A stretch of DNA of 16,468 nucleotides, from the NCBI GenBank assembly GCA_910586875.1, contig CAJUJI010000054.1, forward strand, positions 1 to 16,468, written 5' to 3'. Shown here piece by piece: positions 1 through 7,060 of this stretch (within the stretch, counting starts at the first letter, position 1; the number at the start of each line of letters is the position of its first letter). Below the pieces are notes generated by a model. It searched no databases. It was not told the origin of the DNA and saw only the letters and a program-made list of their open reading frames with translations. The translations under genes and the position numbers were made by a program. Source of the DNA: an uncultured Anaerotruncus sp. GTDB taxonomy: Bacteria > Bacillota > Clostridia > Oscillospirales > Ruminococcaceae.

Positions 1-121
1 AGGTTTGCGTCAGTACACCATTTTTATCACGTTTTTATAAATTTCTTTAAAAATTATAGCAGATCTACCCTAGAAAATCAATATGAGATTGGACCGCTAT
101 GAATTGGCAATCCATCAGGTC

Positions 122-148
122 GAGTGCTCCGGTTGGGTACTCTTTTTT
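122..148 (+). terminator. Rho-independent terminator or attenuator upstream of the element debris
   Basis: An 8-bp stem (GAGTGCTC 122-129 with GGGTACTC 135-142, two wobble pairs) with a 5-nt loop is followed by six T residues. It lies just before a good ribosome site (GAAGGAAAG) and the ATG at 164. It may end an upstream transcript or act as a leader attenuator for the next frame. Bases 1-121 are AT-rich and I see no gene in them. Confidence 0.5.
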
Positions 149-163
149 ATTTGAAGGAAAGCT

Positions 164-672
164 ATGATATACATTTTAGAACTGAAACAAATCGTGGACT
201 ACCCGCGTGTCCGGATCCACCGAAAACTGATCCAGGAGTCCCTTGCGGACGAGTCTCTGTCGGACAACGGCAGTAACCGCCTGTTCCGATTTATGGTGCT
301 CTGCTCTTTTGTCGGACTCGGTCTTGGGATTTTACTGCTCAACTTTATCTGGCAGCTTTTCCGAAACTTCGGCGCTGGTATCGGCATGGAGGCGGAAGAG
401 CCCCCTAAAGCTCACGGTACGGACCATCTTCTTCATAGGACTGGTCTTTACAGCGCCGATTGCTGGGCGGGCTGGGTCAGAAGATGTACGAAAGCTCAGT
501 CGGCGAGAAGGGCGGCTTTGCCAGCAAGGTCATCGGCGGAGTCGCTACCGGCAATGCGGCAAAGGATGGCGTCATCAGCGGTAAAAAAGCCGTGGAAGCT
601 TTTAATGCCTATATGGGCCCCACTGGAGGGATCCCTGCTGCGGCAGCCGTGGAGGAAGCCAAGGCCCTGTAA
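164..672 (+). pseudogene. Frameshifted membrane-protein gene, probable conjugative-element remnant
   Basis: Three overlapping frames read as one broken protein. Frame 1 (164 to about 400) gives a hydrophilic start (MIYILELKQIVDYPR) and then a membrane segment around residues 45-65. At the C run 401-405 the sense continues in a second frame with another hydrophobic stretch (TIFFIGLVFTAPIA). Near 458-462 it moves to a third frame that runs to a TAA at 670-672 and is rich in Gly, Ala and Lys. The N-terminus resembles, from memory, short proteins of Clostridial integrative conjugative elements. The part LLLNFIWQLFRNFGAG recalls VirB6-like transfer membrane proteins; neither match could be searched. 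A GAAGGAAAG ribosome site precedes the ATG. The TAA coincides with the junction to the purC fragment. Two indels within 60 bp argue for decay rather than programmed shifting. Confidence 0.5.
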
Positions 673-792
673 TGGTGCCTTTTTTCAGGTCGCTGAAGGC
701 TGTGACAGTATCCTTATAATCAATGATATAGAGTTCAGGTCATCAGTCTTATAGACTTTTTTGACCGTTCCTTCATAGATTTGTTCCAGCAA
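666..792 (-). pseudogene. purC: 5' fragment of SAICAR synthetase gene (purC), frameshifted and truncated
   Basis: Reading leftward, a TTG codon two bases after the asnB stop opens LLEQIYEGTVKKVYKTDD, which matches the start of PurC (the YEGxxKKVY nucleotide-binding motif). About 20 codons in, near 733-737, a one-base indel shifts the sense to another frame, which continues LYIIDYKDTVTAFSDLKKGTITG, again canonical PurC. Homology stops near 666, exactly where the element-derived frame on the other strand ends, so the remaining four fifths of the gene (family about 230-240 residues) is missing. PurC ligates aspartate to CAIR in purine synthesis; this copy cannot. Its close spacing after asnB suggests it was once the next gene of an asnB-purC transcript. 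Family assignment is by motif recognition and is fairly secure despite the short length. Confidence 0.72.
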
Positions 793-794
793 TG

Positions 795-2375
795 TTATTT
801 TCCACTGTCACCGTAGTTTGCAAGCACTCGTGCAGATGGGTCGTTCACATTGCAACCCTCCCAGGACCTGTTGGGCATCCAGAAGTCAACAACCATCTCG
901 CTTTGGCCGGGATAATATGTTTCAAAGATCTCACGATACAGCAACGATTCCTTAGTAAAAGGCCGTGCATGAGAGTAGGCCATACTCTTATGGTCAAATT
1001 CTTCGTCTGTGTATCGGCTTTCTGCATATGCTTTCAGATAGTCCACCATGGAATGGCCGACTGCATCGGAAAACGCAGCCTTTTCACGGTAAAGGATGCT
1101 TTGCGGCAGATAGTCTCCCTCAAAGGCATGACGCAGTAAATATTTGCCTTTACCATACTTGTTCAGCTTCATCTCAGGGTCAATGCTCATCACATACTCT
1201 ACAAAATCCAAATCGCCAAAAGGCACTCGGGCCTCCAAAGAGTTGACGGAAATGCAGCGATCAGCTCGAAGCACATCGTACATATGCAGTTCCCGGATAC
1301 GCTTGACGGCTTCCTTTTGGAACTCCTCTGCAGAAGGGGCAAAGTCGGTGTACTTATAGCCGAACAGTTCATCGCTGATCTCCCCGGTCAACAGCACCCT
1401 GATGTCGGTCTGCTCGTGGATGGCTTTGCAGACCAGATACATACCCATGCTGGCGCGGATGGTGGTGATGTCGAAGGTACCCAGCAGAGCGATCACTGTT
1501 TCAAGGGAAGAAATCACTTCTTCCGGGGTCATATAAACTTCCGTATGTTCGCTGTCGATGTAGTCCGCCACTTCTCTTGCGTATTTCAAGTCGATGGCGT
1601 CCTCATTCATACCAATAGCAAAGGTGCGGATGGGTTTATCGGAACATTTCTGCGCTATGGCACATACCAGGGAGGAGTCCAGACCGCCACTGAGAAGAAA
1701 ACCGACCTTTGCGTCAGCAACCAATCGCTTTTCAACACCTTTGATCAGCTTCTCTCGAATGCTTTTGCAAACGGTCTCCAGGTCATCGTGACAGATACTG
1801 CTTACCTCCGCCGCATCCCGATAACAGATGAATTCGCCATGTTTATAATAATGTCCGGGCGGAAAGGGCATAATTTTTCTGCAAATCCCTACAAGGTTTT
1901 TTGCTTCGCTGGCAAAGACGATAGATCCCTTTTCATCGTATCCGTAATAGAGTGGCCGGATACCGATGGGATCGCGGGCAGCAACAAATGTTTTCTCCTC
2001 CGCATCATACAGAATCAGAGCAAATTCAGCATCCAGCATCCGGAGCATGGCCGCTCCGTACTCTCTATAAAGGGGCAGCAGGATCTCACAGTCAGATTCG
2101 CTGCGGAATGTGTAACCCTTGCGTTGAAGGATTTGCTTGATCCGCTCGAAACCGTAGATCTCACCATTGCAGACAACGGCGCTTCCGTCTAACTCGAAAG
2201 GCTGCATTCCTTCCGGATGCAGGCCCATAATGGCCAGACGATGAAACCCCAACAAACCCTTGCCTGTGAAGATAATATGTGTGTCATCGGGCCCGCGGGA
2301 TTTTGTCCGTTCAAAAGCCGCCTCGAAAGCGTCATAGGTGACATCGCAGGAACAGTACCCCATAATAGAACACAT
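795..2375 (-). CDS. asnB: Glutamine-hydrolysing asparagine synthetase B
   Basis: This 526-residue protein makes asparagine from aspartate, ATP and glutamine in the cytosol. The start chosen gives MCSIMG, placing the class II amidotransferase nucleophile at Cys2; a GGAGG ribosome site sits 8 bases before this ATG, while the longer open frame upstream lies in the T-box leader. The glutaminase half shows RLAIMGLHPEGMQPF (46-60), CNGEIYG (69-75) and RDPIGIRPLYY (134-143). The synthetase half carries the ATP pyrophosphatase P-loop SGGLDSS (229-235), followed by GEISDELFGYKY and EARVPF motifs. Length fits the family. It follows the amt gene but has its own long leader with an Asn-specific T-box, so uncharged tRNA-Asn should switch it on. 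A purC fragment follows two bases after the stop. Confidence 0.96.
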   Translation of the reverse strand: MCSIMGYCSCDVTYDAFEAAFERTKSRGPDDTHIIFTGKGLLGFHRLAIMGLHPEGMQPFELDGSAVVCNGEIYGFERIKQILQRKGYTFRSESDCEILLPLYREYGAAMLRMLDAEFALILYDAEEKTFVAARDPIGIRPLYYGYDEKGSIVFASEAKNLVGICRKIMPFPPGHYYKHGEFICYRDAAEVSSICHDDLETVCKSIREKLIKGVEKRLVADAKVGFLLSGGLDSSLVCAIAQKCSDKPIRTFAIGMNEDAIDLKYAREVADYIDSEHTEVYMTPEEVISSLETVIALLGTFDITTIRASMGMYLVCKAIHEQTDIRVLLTGEISDELFGYKYTDFAPSAEEFQKEAVKRIRELHMYDVLRADRCISVNSLEARVPFGDLDFVEYVMSIDPEMKLNKYGKGKYLLRHAFEGDYLPQSILYREKAAFSDAVGHSMVDYLKAYAESRYTDEEFDHKSMAYSHARPFTKESLLYREIFETYYPGQSEMVVDFWMPNRSWEGCNVNDPSARVLANYGDSGK

Positions 2376-2399
2376 GATCAAAACCTCCATAAAAATAAT

Positions 2400-2640
2400 C
2401 AGCATTCTACAGGGCAAGTGCTGTTCTCGCGGTGCCACCTGTATTTGTTCTCATTTCCGAGCCCCAACGAAAGGCTCTGCCGCGTAACGGGCGGCGTCCC
2501 GGCGCACCTACTAAGAACAGTCTTTTCAGATTGCAGCTCGAAAAGTGTTGTTCGTGCAAGCTCTGCCATGCGGCTCTCAGCCTCCCGCACTCTCTGTGGG
2601 TGAACACTTGCATTACTTCTCTTTCCTCAAACGCTTTTGC
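2400..2640 (-). promoter_or_regulatory. T-box riboswitch controlling asnB, specifier AAC (Asn)
   Basis: The T-box core reads ACAGG-TGGCACC-GCGAG (2442-2426). It folds as the standard antiterminator: helix A1 is 2438-2442 with 2409-2413, a 7-nt bulge TGGCACC is at 2431-2437, and helix A2 is 2426-2430 with 2414-2418. The bulge TGGC pairs with a tRNA ending GCCA, matching the G discriminator of bacterial tRNA-Asn. Stem I is visible too: GAGAAG near 2616-2621 pairs with 2540-2545 and TGCAAG 2607-2612 with 2555-2560. This frames a specifier loop with GAAC then AAC (2549-2547), an Asn codon. The competing terminator stem is weak (2419-2423 with 2400-2404, then an AU-rich tract). Just 5' (2642-2660) two overlapping hairpins exclude one another. 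No promoter was convincing. Confidence 0.93.
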
Positions 2641-2697
2641 TGATTGGGATATCAATCCCATGTAGTTGTATTAAGACAGTATTCGCTGCGTGGTGTG

Positions 2698-2736
2698 GAC
2701 TCCGTAGAAAGAAAGGCGTTGGCATACGCCGGAGTC
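2698..2736 (-). other. Nested inverted repeat upstream of the asnB T-box
   Basis: Outer arms GACTCC (2698-2703) and GGAGTC (2731-2736) enclose an inner 5-bp stem GGCGT/ACGCC (2715-2719 with 2726-2730) with a 6-nt loop; the 11-nt A/G-rich stretch 2704-2714 is unpaired on one side. It lies in the long gap between the amt stop and the T-box. It could be the 5' end of the asnB leader or an operator; its role is unknown. The rest of 2737-2909 shows no gene. TTGACA-like words at 2763 and 2853 on the plus strand lack a matching -10 box and a gene to serve. Confidence 0.4.
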
Positions 2737-2909
2737 GGCTTCACAGCTCCATACAACACTGTTTGACATAGATTTACAAAAAACACAGGGGTAATTTCAT
2801 TGTTGATATTATTTTGCATCACAGTTATCTTCGCTTTCTGTATAGCCGCTTTTTGACAAAATACGAATTGTATTCTCTATGGAACCTTGCGTAGACATGG
2901 ACTGCAAAA

Positions 2910-4622
2910 TCATTCCACATCCTGCAGAGCATCGTAGCCTTCTTCACCGGTCCGTACCTTCACCACATTTTCTACATCATAGACAAAGATCTTGCCGTCA
3001 CCGATGTGTCCGGTATAAAGAACCTTCTTGGCGGTTTCAATCACAGTGCGCACGGGAACCTTGCTGACTACGATATCCACCTGTACTTTCGGAAGCAGCG
3101 TTGTCTCCACCTGGATGCCACGGTAATACTCGGGCTTACCCTTTTGGATGCCACAGCCCATCACATGAGATACGGTCATACCTGTAATGCTGATACCGAG
3201 CATTGCATTTTTCAGATCTTCGAGGCGGGCCTCTTTGCAGATGATCTCAACCTTGGTAAATTTAGGCGTACCTTCTTCAAAGCTGGGCATTTTTCTTACA
3301 GGGATAGCCTCGGCTTCAGGCACATTCCCATTTACAACAACCGGCTCGCCATCTTTGCTGGGAACAGATTCGGGAAGCATGGCAAAACCGGAATATGCGG
3401 TCAACAGACCGTGCTCAGAAACGTCCAGTCCGGCGATTTCATCTTCGGCATCAACACGCAGGCCAATGGTCTTCTTGATAATGAAAAAGACGATGCTCAT
3501 AACTGCCGTAACATAGATGATCACGCTACCCACGCCCAATGCCTGGACGCCGAGGAAATGGAAGCCACCGCCGTAGAAAAGGCCCTTTTCGGTGGAAATG
3601 CCTGTGGAGAAAAGGCCAGTGAAAACAGTACCCAACGCGCCGCAGACACCATGGACGGAGATCGCACCAACCGGATCATCAATTTTGACGACCTTATCAA
3701 AGAATTCAATTGCCAAAACGATCACGATACCGAATACGACACCCATAATGGCAGCTCCAAAGGGAGACACTGCATCACAACCGGCGGTGATACCTACAAG
3801 ACCGGCGAGGGCAGCGTTATAGGTCATGGATACATCCGGCTTATTATAGCGGAGCCAGGTGAAAACCAATGTCACGCAGCAGGTGACAGCGGCACAAAGA
3901 TTGGTGTTGAAGAAGATAAGACCTGCACTCTGAACAGCGGCATCGGAGTCCATAGTGACGGTGGAAGCGCCGTTGAAGCCGAACCAGCAAAACCAGAGGA
4001 TGAACACACCCAACGCGGCAAATGTCAGGTTATGGCCCAAAATAGCGCGGGGCTTTCCTTTCTTGTCATACTTGCCGATTCGCGGTCCAAGCATCTTTGC
4101 ACCGGTCAGAGCACAGACACCGCCAACCATATGTACTGCAGTGGAACCTGCGAAATCATGGAAGCCAAGTTCGCTCAGCCAGCCACTGCCCCAGATCCAA
4201 TGACCGGAAACGGGGTAAATGATCAAAGAAATGGCAGCTGAATAAATACAATAGGAGCTGAACTTGGTACGCTCTGCCATCGCACCGGAAACAATGGTGG
4301 CAGAGGTAGCACAGAACACGGTCTGGAAAATTGCAAAGGCCCATAGCGGAACGCCAGCAGGAAGAATATGGCTATAATCCTTCATGATCGTAGGATCAAA
4401 CCAGCCGAACAGCGTTGTTCCCGCTCCGAACATAATGCCGAAGCCAACAAGCCAGAAACAGGGTGTGCCGATACAGAAGTCCATCAGGTTTTTCATCAGA
4501 ATATTGCCGGTGTTCTTGGCTCTGGTAAACCCTGCCTCACACATGGAAAAGCCTGCCTGCATAAAGAACACCAGGGCAGCACCGAGCAGCACCCAAATTG
4601 TGTTCACAGAACTGAATGTCAT
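2910..4622 (-). CDS. amt: Ammonium channel with C-terminal P-II regulatory domain
   Basis: The 570-residue protein joins an Amt/MEP channel (about 1-400) to a P-II signal domain (about 455-570) through a hydrophilic linker. Channel hallmarks are the repeated hydrophobic segments, the twin pore histidines H164 (STAVHMVGG) and H324 (ISVHGVCG), and DFAGSTAVH. The P-II part shows the T-loop GIQKGKPEYYRG with Tyr499/500 at the family's modification site, and the nucleotide-binding TGHIGDGKIFV. Free P-II (GlnK) blocks Amt pores according to 2-oxoglutarate and ATP/ADP level; fusion makes this control intramolecular. Ribosome site AAGGA lies before the ATG. The gene starts 44 bases after the glnN stop with no terminator between, so both are probably cotranscribed from the glnN promoter. 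Confidence 0.95.
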   Translation of the reverse strand: MTFSSVNTIWVLLGAALVFFMQAGFSMCEAGFTRAKNTGNILMKNLMDFCIGTPCFWLVGFGIMFGAGTTLFGWFDPTIMKDYSHILPAGVPLWAFAIFQTVFCATSATIVSGAMAERTKFSSYCIYSAAISLIIYPVSGHWIWGSGWLSELGFHDFAGSTAVHMVGGVCALTGAKMLGPRIGKYDKKGKPRAILGHNLTFAALGVFILWFCWFGFNGASTVTMDSDAAVQSAGLIFFNTNLCAAVTCCVTLVFTWLRYNKPDVSMTYNAALAGLVGITAGCDAVSPFGAAIMGVVFGIVIVLAIEFFDKVVKIDDPVGAISVHGVCGALGTVFTGLFSTGISTEKGLFYGGGFHFLGVQALGVGSVIIYVTAVMSIVFFIIKKTIGLRVDAEDEIAGLDVSEHGLLTAYSGFAMLPESVPSKDGEPVVVNGNVPEAEAIPVRKMPSFEEGTPKFTKVEIICKEARLEDLKNAMLGISITGMTVSHVMGCGIQKGKPEYYRGIQVETTLLPKVQVDIVVSKVPVRTVIETAKKVLYTGHIGDGKIFVYDVENVVKVRTGEEGYDALQDVE

Positions 4623-4666
4623 GGCGAATTCCTTCTTTCTATTTGCTCCAAAGGGCTGGAAACATA

Positions 4667-6763
4667 TTACTTCACACCAAACAGCAGATCGCCATAGGTG
4701 GGGAACGGCCAGTAGCTCTCGGCGGTCATGACCTCTGCCTCATCCGCTGCGGCTCGCAACTGCGACATTTTAGAGATCATCTCATCGCGGATGTAGGTGG
4801 CTTCCTCAGTTATATCAGTGAGCGTTTTAAGCTTTGCGATCACACCGTCCAGCGCGTCCGTCCTGCTATCTATACTGTCGATCAGCGCGGCCAATTTCTT
4901 GACCAGCTTCTTTTCATAACAGCAGCTAATCTCAGTGTCCAGAGTCTTTTTGCTGGCGGCAGCATCGGCTACATCTGCGGCATAGCGCTCAACGGCGGGC
5001 AGGATCTGCTTTCTGGACATGTCGCTCATAGTTTGAGCCTCAATGCAAACGGTCTTGCAGTAGTTTTCCAGCATGATCTCATAGCGGGAATGCAACTCTG
5101 CCTCCGAAAAGACCTTGTGGGAGGTCAGCATATCAACATTTTTCTTCTTAATGATCTCGGAAATGGCATCCGGAGTGGTGCGCAGATTGAGTAGCCCCCG
5201 CTTCTCCGTAGCTTCCGTGATCCAGGCGTCGTCATAACCATTACCATTGAAGATGATACGCTTGTGTGCCTTGATGGCGTTTTTAATGAGTTCATGTAGT
5301 GCGGTGTTGAAATCCTCTGCTTTTTCCAACTCATCTGCATAGAGCTTCAGAGATTCAGCCACTGCGGCGTTGAGCATGATATTGGTGCAGGCAATGGAGT
5401 TGCTGGAACCCAGCATACGGAACTCAAATTTATTTCCAGTAAAGGCAAAGGGAGAGGTGCGGTTACGGTCTGTGGTATCACGGATGAAGCGAGGAAGAAC
5501 ATCTACGCCCAGCTTCATCTTTTTCTTTTCCACACCGGTGTAAGCTGTGTCAGTTTCAATAGCACCCAGAATAGCAGTGAGTTCATCTCCGAGAAAGATA
5601 GACACTACTGCGGGGGGAGCCTCATTGGCTCCCAGACGATGGTCGTTCCCGGCAGTAGCGACGGATGCGCGGAGCAGCCCCTGATAATCATCTACCGCCT
5701 GAATGACGGCGCACAGCAGCAGTAAAAACTGTGCATTTTCATAGGGTGTTTCCCCAGGAGAGAGAAGGTTAGCGCCTATGTCCGTGGAGAGGGACCAGTT
5801 GTTGTGTTTGCCGCTGCCGTTAACACCGGCAAAGGGCTTTTCATGGAGCAGGCACACCAGACCATGCTTCGCGGCTACCTTCTGCATGATCTCCATGGTC
5901 AGCTGGTTTTGGTCGGTGGCGATGTTAGTAGTGGTATAAATGGGAGCCAGCTCATGCTGCGCGGGAGCCACTTCGTTGTGCTCCGTCTTTGCCAAAACGC
6001 CTAACTTCCACAGCTCTTCGTTCAGTTCTTCCATGTAGGCCGCTACGCGGGGCTTGATAGAACCGAAATAATGGTCATCCATCTCCTGTCCCTTGGGTGG
6101 CTTGGCACCGAACAGGGTTCTGCCGGTATAGATCAAATCGCGGCGCTTGTCGTACATGGCCCTGTCGATCAGAAAGTATTCCTGCTCAGGGCCAACAGAT
6201 GTGGTCACACGCTTAACCTCGTCGTTTCCGAACAGTTTTAAGATACGAAGGGCCTGCTTGTTGAGTGCTTCCATACTACGAAGAAGCGGCGTCTTTTTGT
6301 CCAGCGCTTCACCGCCATAGGAACAAAACGCGGTGGGAATACAGAGAGTTTTCCCCTTAATAAAAGCATAGCTGGTGGGATCCCAGGCAGTGTAGCCGCG
6401 GGCCTCAAAGGTTGCGCGCAGACCACCAGAGGGGAAGGAAGATGCGTCCGGCTCACCTTTGATCAGCTCTTTGCCGGAGAATTCCATGATTACTCTGCCG
6501 TCAGGAGCGGGGGTGATAAAGCTGTCATGCTTTTCTGCGGTGATCCCGGTCAAAGGCTGGAACCAATGAGTAAAATGGGTAGCTCCGTTCTCGACCGCCC
6601 AGTCTTTCATTGCAGCAGCGACCGCATTGGCCACTGACAGATCGAGCTTATTTCCTTTTTGAATGGTGCGTTTCAGAGAGTGGTAAACATCCGCACTGAG
6701 ACGAGCCTTCATGACGCGGCAGTCAAAAACCAAGCTTCCGAAGCTTTCCGGTATAGTCGTCAT
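4667..6763 (-). CDS. glnN: Type III glutamine synthetase
   Basis: This 698-residue protein has the size and motifs of the GSIII family, the main ammonia-fixing enzyme in many gut anaerobes: ATP-dependent ligation of ammonia to glutamate. Signatures include ITPAPDGRVIMEFSGKELIKG near residue 80, FPSGGLRATFEARGYTAWD, SVGPEQEYFLID (metal-binding Glu pair), TEHNEVAPAQHELAPI, LHEKPFAGVNGSGKHNNWS, GNDHRLGANEAPPAV and DRNRTSPFAFTGNKFEFRMLGSS. The ATG is preceded by AAAGGA at normal spacing. A clear promoter, a 5' hairpin and a strong leader terminator lie upstream, so expression is probably set by read-through of that terminator. The amt gene follows in the same operon. It is transcribed divergently from the glutamate synthase operon. 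Confidence 0.97.
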   Translation of the reverse strand: MTTIPESFGSLVFDCRVMKARLSADVYHSLKRTIQKGNKLDLSVANAVAAAMKDWAVENGATHFTHWFQPLTGITAEKHDSFITPAPDGRVIMEFSGKELIKGEPDASSFPSGGLRATFEARGYTAWDPTSYAFIKGKTLCIPTAFCSYGGEALDKKTPLLRSMEALNKQALRILKLFGNDEVKRVTTSVGPEQEYFLIDRAMYDKRRDLIYTGRTLFGAKPPKGQEMDDHYFGSIKPRVAAYMEELNEELWKLGVLAKTEHNEVAPAQHELAPIYTTTNIATDQNQLTMEIMQKVAAKHGLVCLLHEKPFAGVNGSGKHNNWSLSTDIGANLLSPGETPYENAQFLLLLCAVIQAVDDYQGLLRASVATAGNDHRLGANEAPPAVVSIFLGDELTAILGAIETDTAYTGVEKKKMKLGVDVLPRFIRDTTDRNRTSPFAFTGNKFEFRMLGSSNSIACTNIMLNAAVAESLKLYADELEKAEDFNTALHELIKNAIKAHKRIIFNGNGYDDAWITEATEKRGLLNLRTTPDAISEIIKKKNVDMLTSHKVFSEAELHSRYEIMLENYCKTVCIEAQTMSDMSRKQILPAVERYAADVADAAASKKTLDTEISCCYEKKLVKKLAALIDSIDSRTDALDGVIAKLKTLTDITEEATYIRDEMISKMSQLRAAADEAEVMTAESYWPFPTYGDLLFGVK

Positions 6764-6783
6764 AATGTTTCATCCTTTCAGAG

Positions 6784-6843
6784 AAAATAAAAAAGAGACA
6801 CTGGCGCCGTAGAGGGGTAGCCCTCTGAGACGCCAATGTCTCT
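6784..6843 (-). terminator. Leader terminator (attenuator) of glnN
   Basis: On the minus strand AGAGACATTGGCG (6843-6831) pairs with CGCCAGTGTCTCT (6806-6794), a 13-bp stem with one wobble, followed by TTTTTATTTT. A second hairpin (6811-6826, AGAGG/CCUCU) sits inside its loop. It begins only about 5-10 nt after the predicted transcript start and lies wholly between promoter and glnN, so it must be bypassed for expression. Confidence 0.87.
6827..6842 (-). promoter_or_regulatory. 5' hexaloop hairpin in the glnN leader (candidate ANTAR target/antiterminator)
   Basis: The RNA GAGAC-AUUGGC-GUCUC is a perfect 5-bp stem with a 6-nt loop. The loop has A at position 1 and G at position 4, the published ANTAR hexaloop rule. 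Loop and 5' stem are the 5' arm of the leader terminator, so forming this hairpin prevents terminator folding. Matching hairpins start the gltB-operon and pyrG leaders. The ANTAR link is inference. Confidence 0.55.
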
Positions 6844-6854
6844 TAACACCGTAA

Positions 6855-6883
6855 AATATACACCCCGAAATGAAAAAAGTCAA
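6855..6883 (-). promoter_or_regulatory. Promoter of glnN-amt
   Basis: On the minus strand a -35 TTGACT (6883-6878) and -10 TATATT (6860-6855) are separated by 17 bases, sigma-A type. A second TTGACA lies immediately upstream as a direct repeat of the -35 word. Predicted start is near 6847-6849. Confidence 0.72.
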
Positions 6884-6942
6884 CTGTCAATTTGTGAAAA
6901 AGAGTTCTTAGGCAGAAAACTATTTTTTTGCAATTTGCGCAC

Positions 6943-6971
6943 TTGAAAAGTTTCGTATTTTAGAGTATGAT
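6943..6971 (+). promoter_or_regulatory. Promoter of the gltB-glnA-ANTAR operon
   Basis: TTGAAA (6943-6948) and TATGAT (6966-6971) with exact 17-base spacing. Predicted start is near 6978. The word GCGCACTT just upstream of the -35 box recurs inverted as AAGTGCGC in the leader (about 7000-7008). Confidence 0.74.
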
Positions 6972-6977
6972 TGTTAT

Positions 6978-6993
6978 GGAACGATGGTGTTCT
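6978..6993 (+). promoter_or_regulatory. 5' hexaloop hairpin in the gltB-operon leader
   Basis: GGAAC-GAUGGU-GUUCU forms a 5-bp stem (one G-U) with a 6-nt loop, beginning essentially at the predicted transcript start. Loop position 4 is G as in ANTAR targets, but position 1 is G, not A. Most of the hairpin is the 5' arm of the leader terminator, so the two structures exclude each other. Confidence 0.5.
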
Positions 6994-7036
6994 GCTAGAA
7001 AAGTGCGCTTTCCTTGCAAAACACCGTCGTTTTTTT
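6981..7036 (+). terminator. Leader terminator (attenuator) of the gltB operon
   Basis: ACGATGGTGTT (6981-6991) pairs with AACACCGTCGT (7020-7030) over 11 bp with one wobble, followed by a T run to 7036. A smaller GAAA/UUUC hairpin lies within the loop. It ends 24 bases before the first gene and so controls the whole operon. Confidence 0.82.
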
Positions 7037-7060
7037 GTTATTTTTTTAGGGGTTGGTTAC

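Noticed and set aside
1284..2192. A 302-codon open frame on the plus strand opposite asnB
   Set aside because: Antisense shadow of a confidently identified gene, with no recognisable motif.
2840..2905. Terminator after amt (AATAC/GTATT stem near 2862-2876)
   Set aside because: Only 5 bp with a short interrupted T run; too weak to call.
3006..4241. A 411-codon open frame on the plus strand opposite amt
   Set aside because: It lies wholly antisense to a clear Amt-PII gene, has no ribosome site, and its composition (many His, Asn, Asp) is that of a shadow frame.
6811..6826. Second hairpin in the glnN leader as a canonical second ANTAR hexaloop
   Set aside because: Its loop (GCUACC, or CUAC if closed further) lacks A1 and G4, and the equivalent hairpins in the other leaders also do not fit.
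6764..7060. GlnR/TnrA binding site between glnN and gltB
   Set aside because: No TGTNA-N7-TNACA-like palindrome was found in the divergent region.
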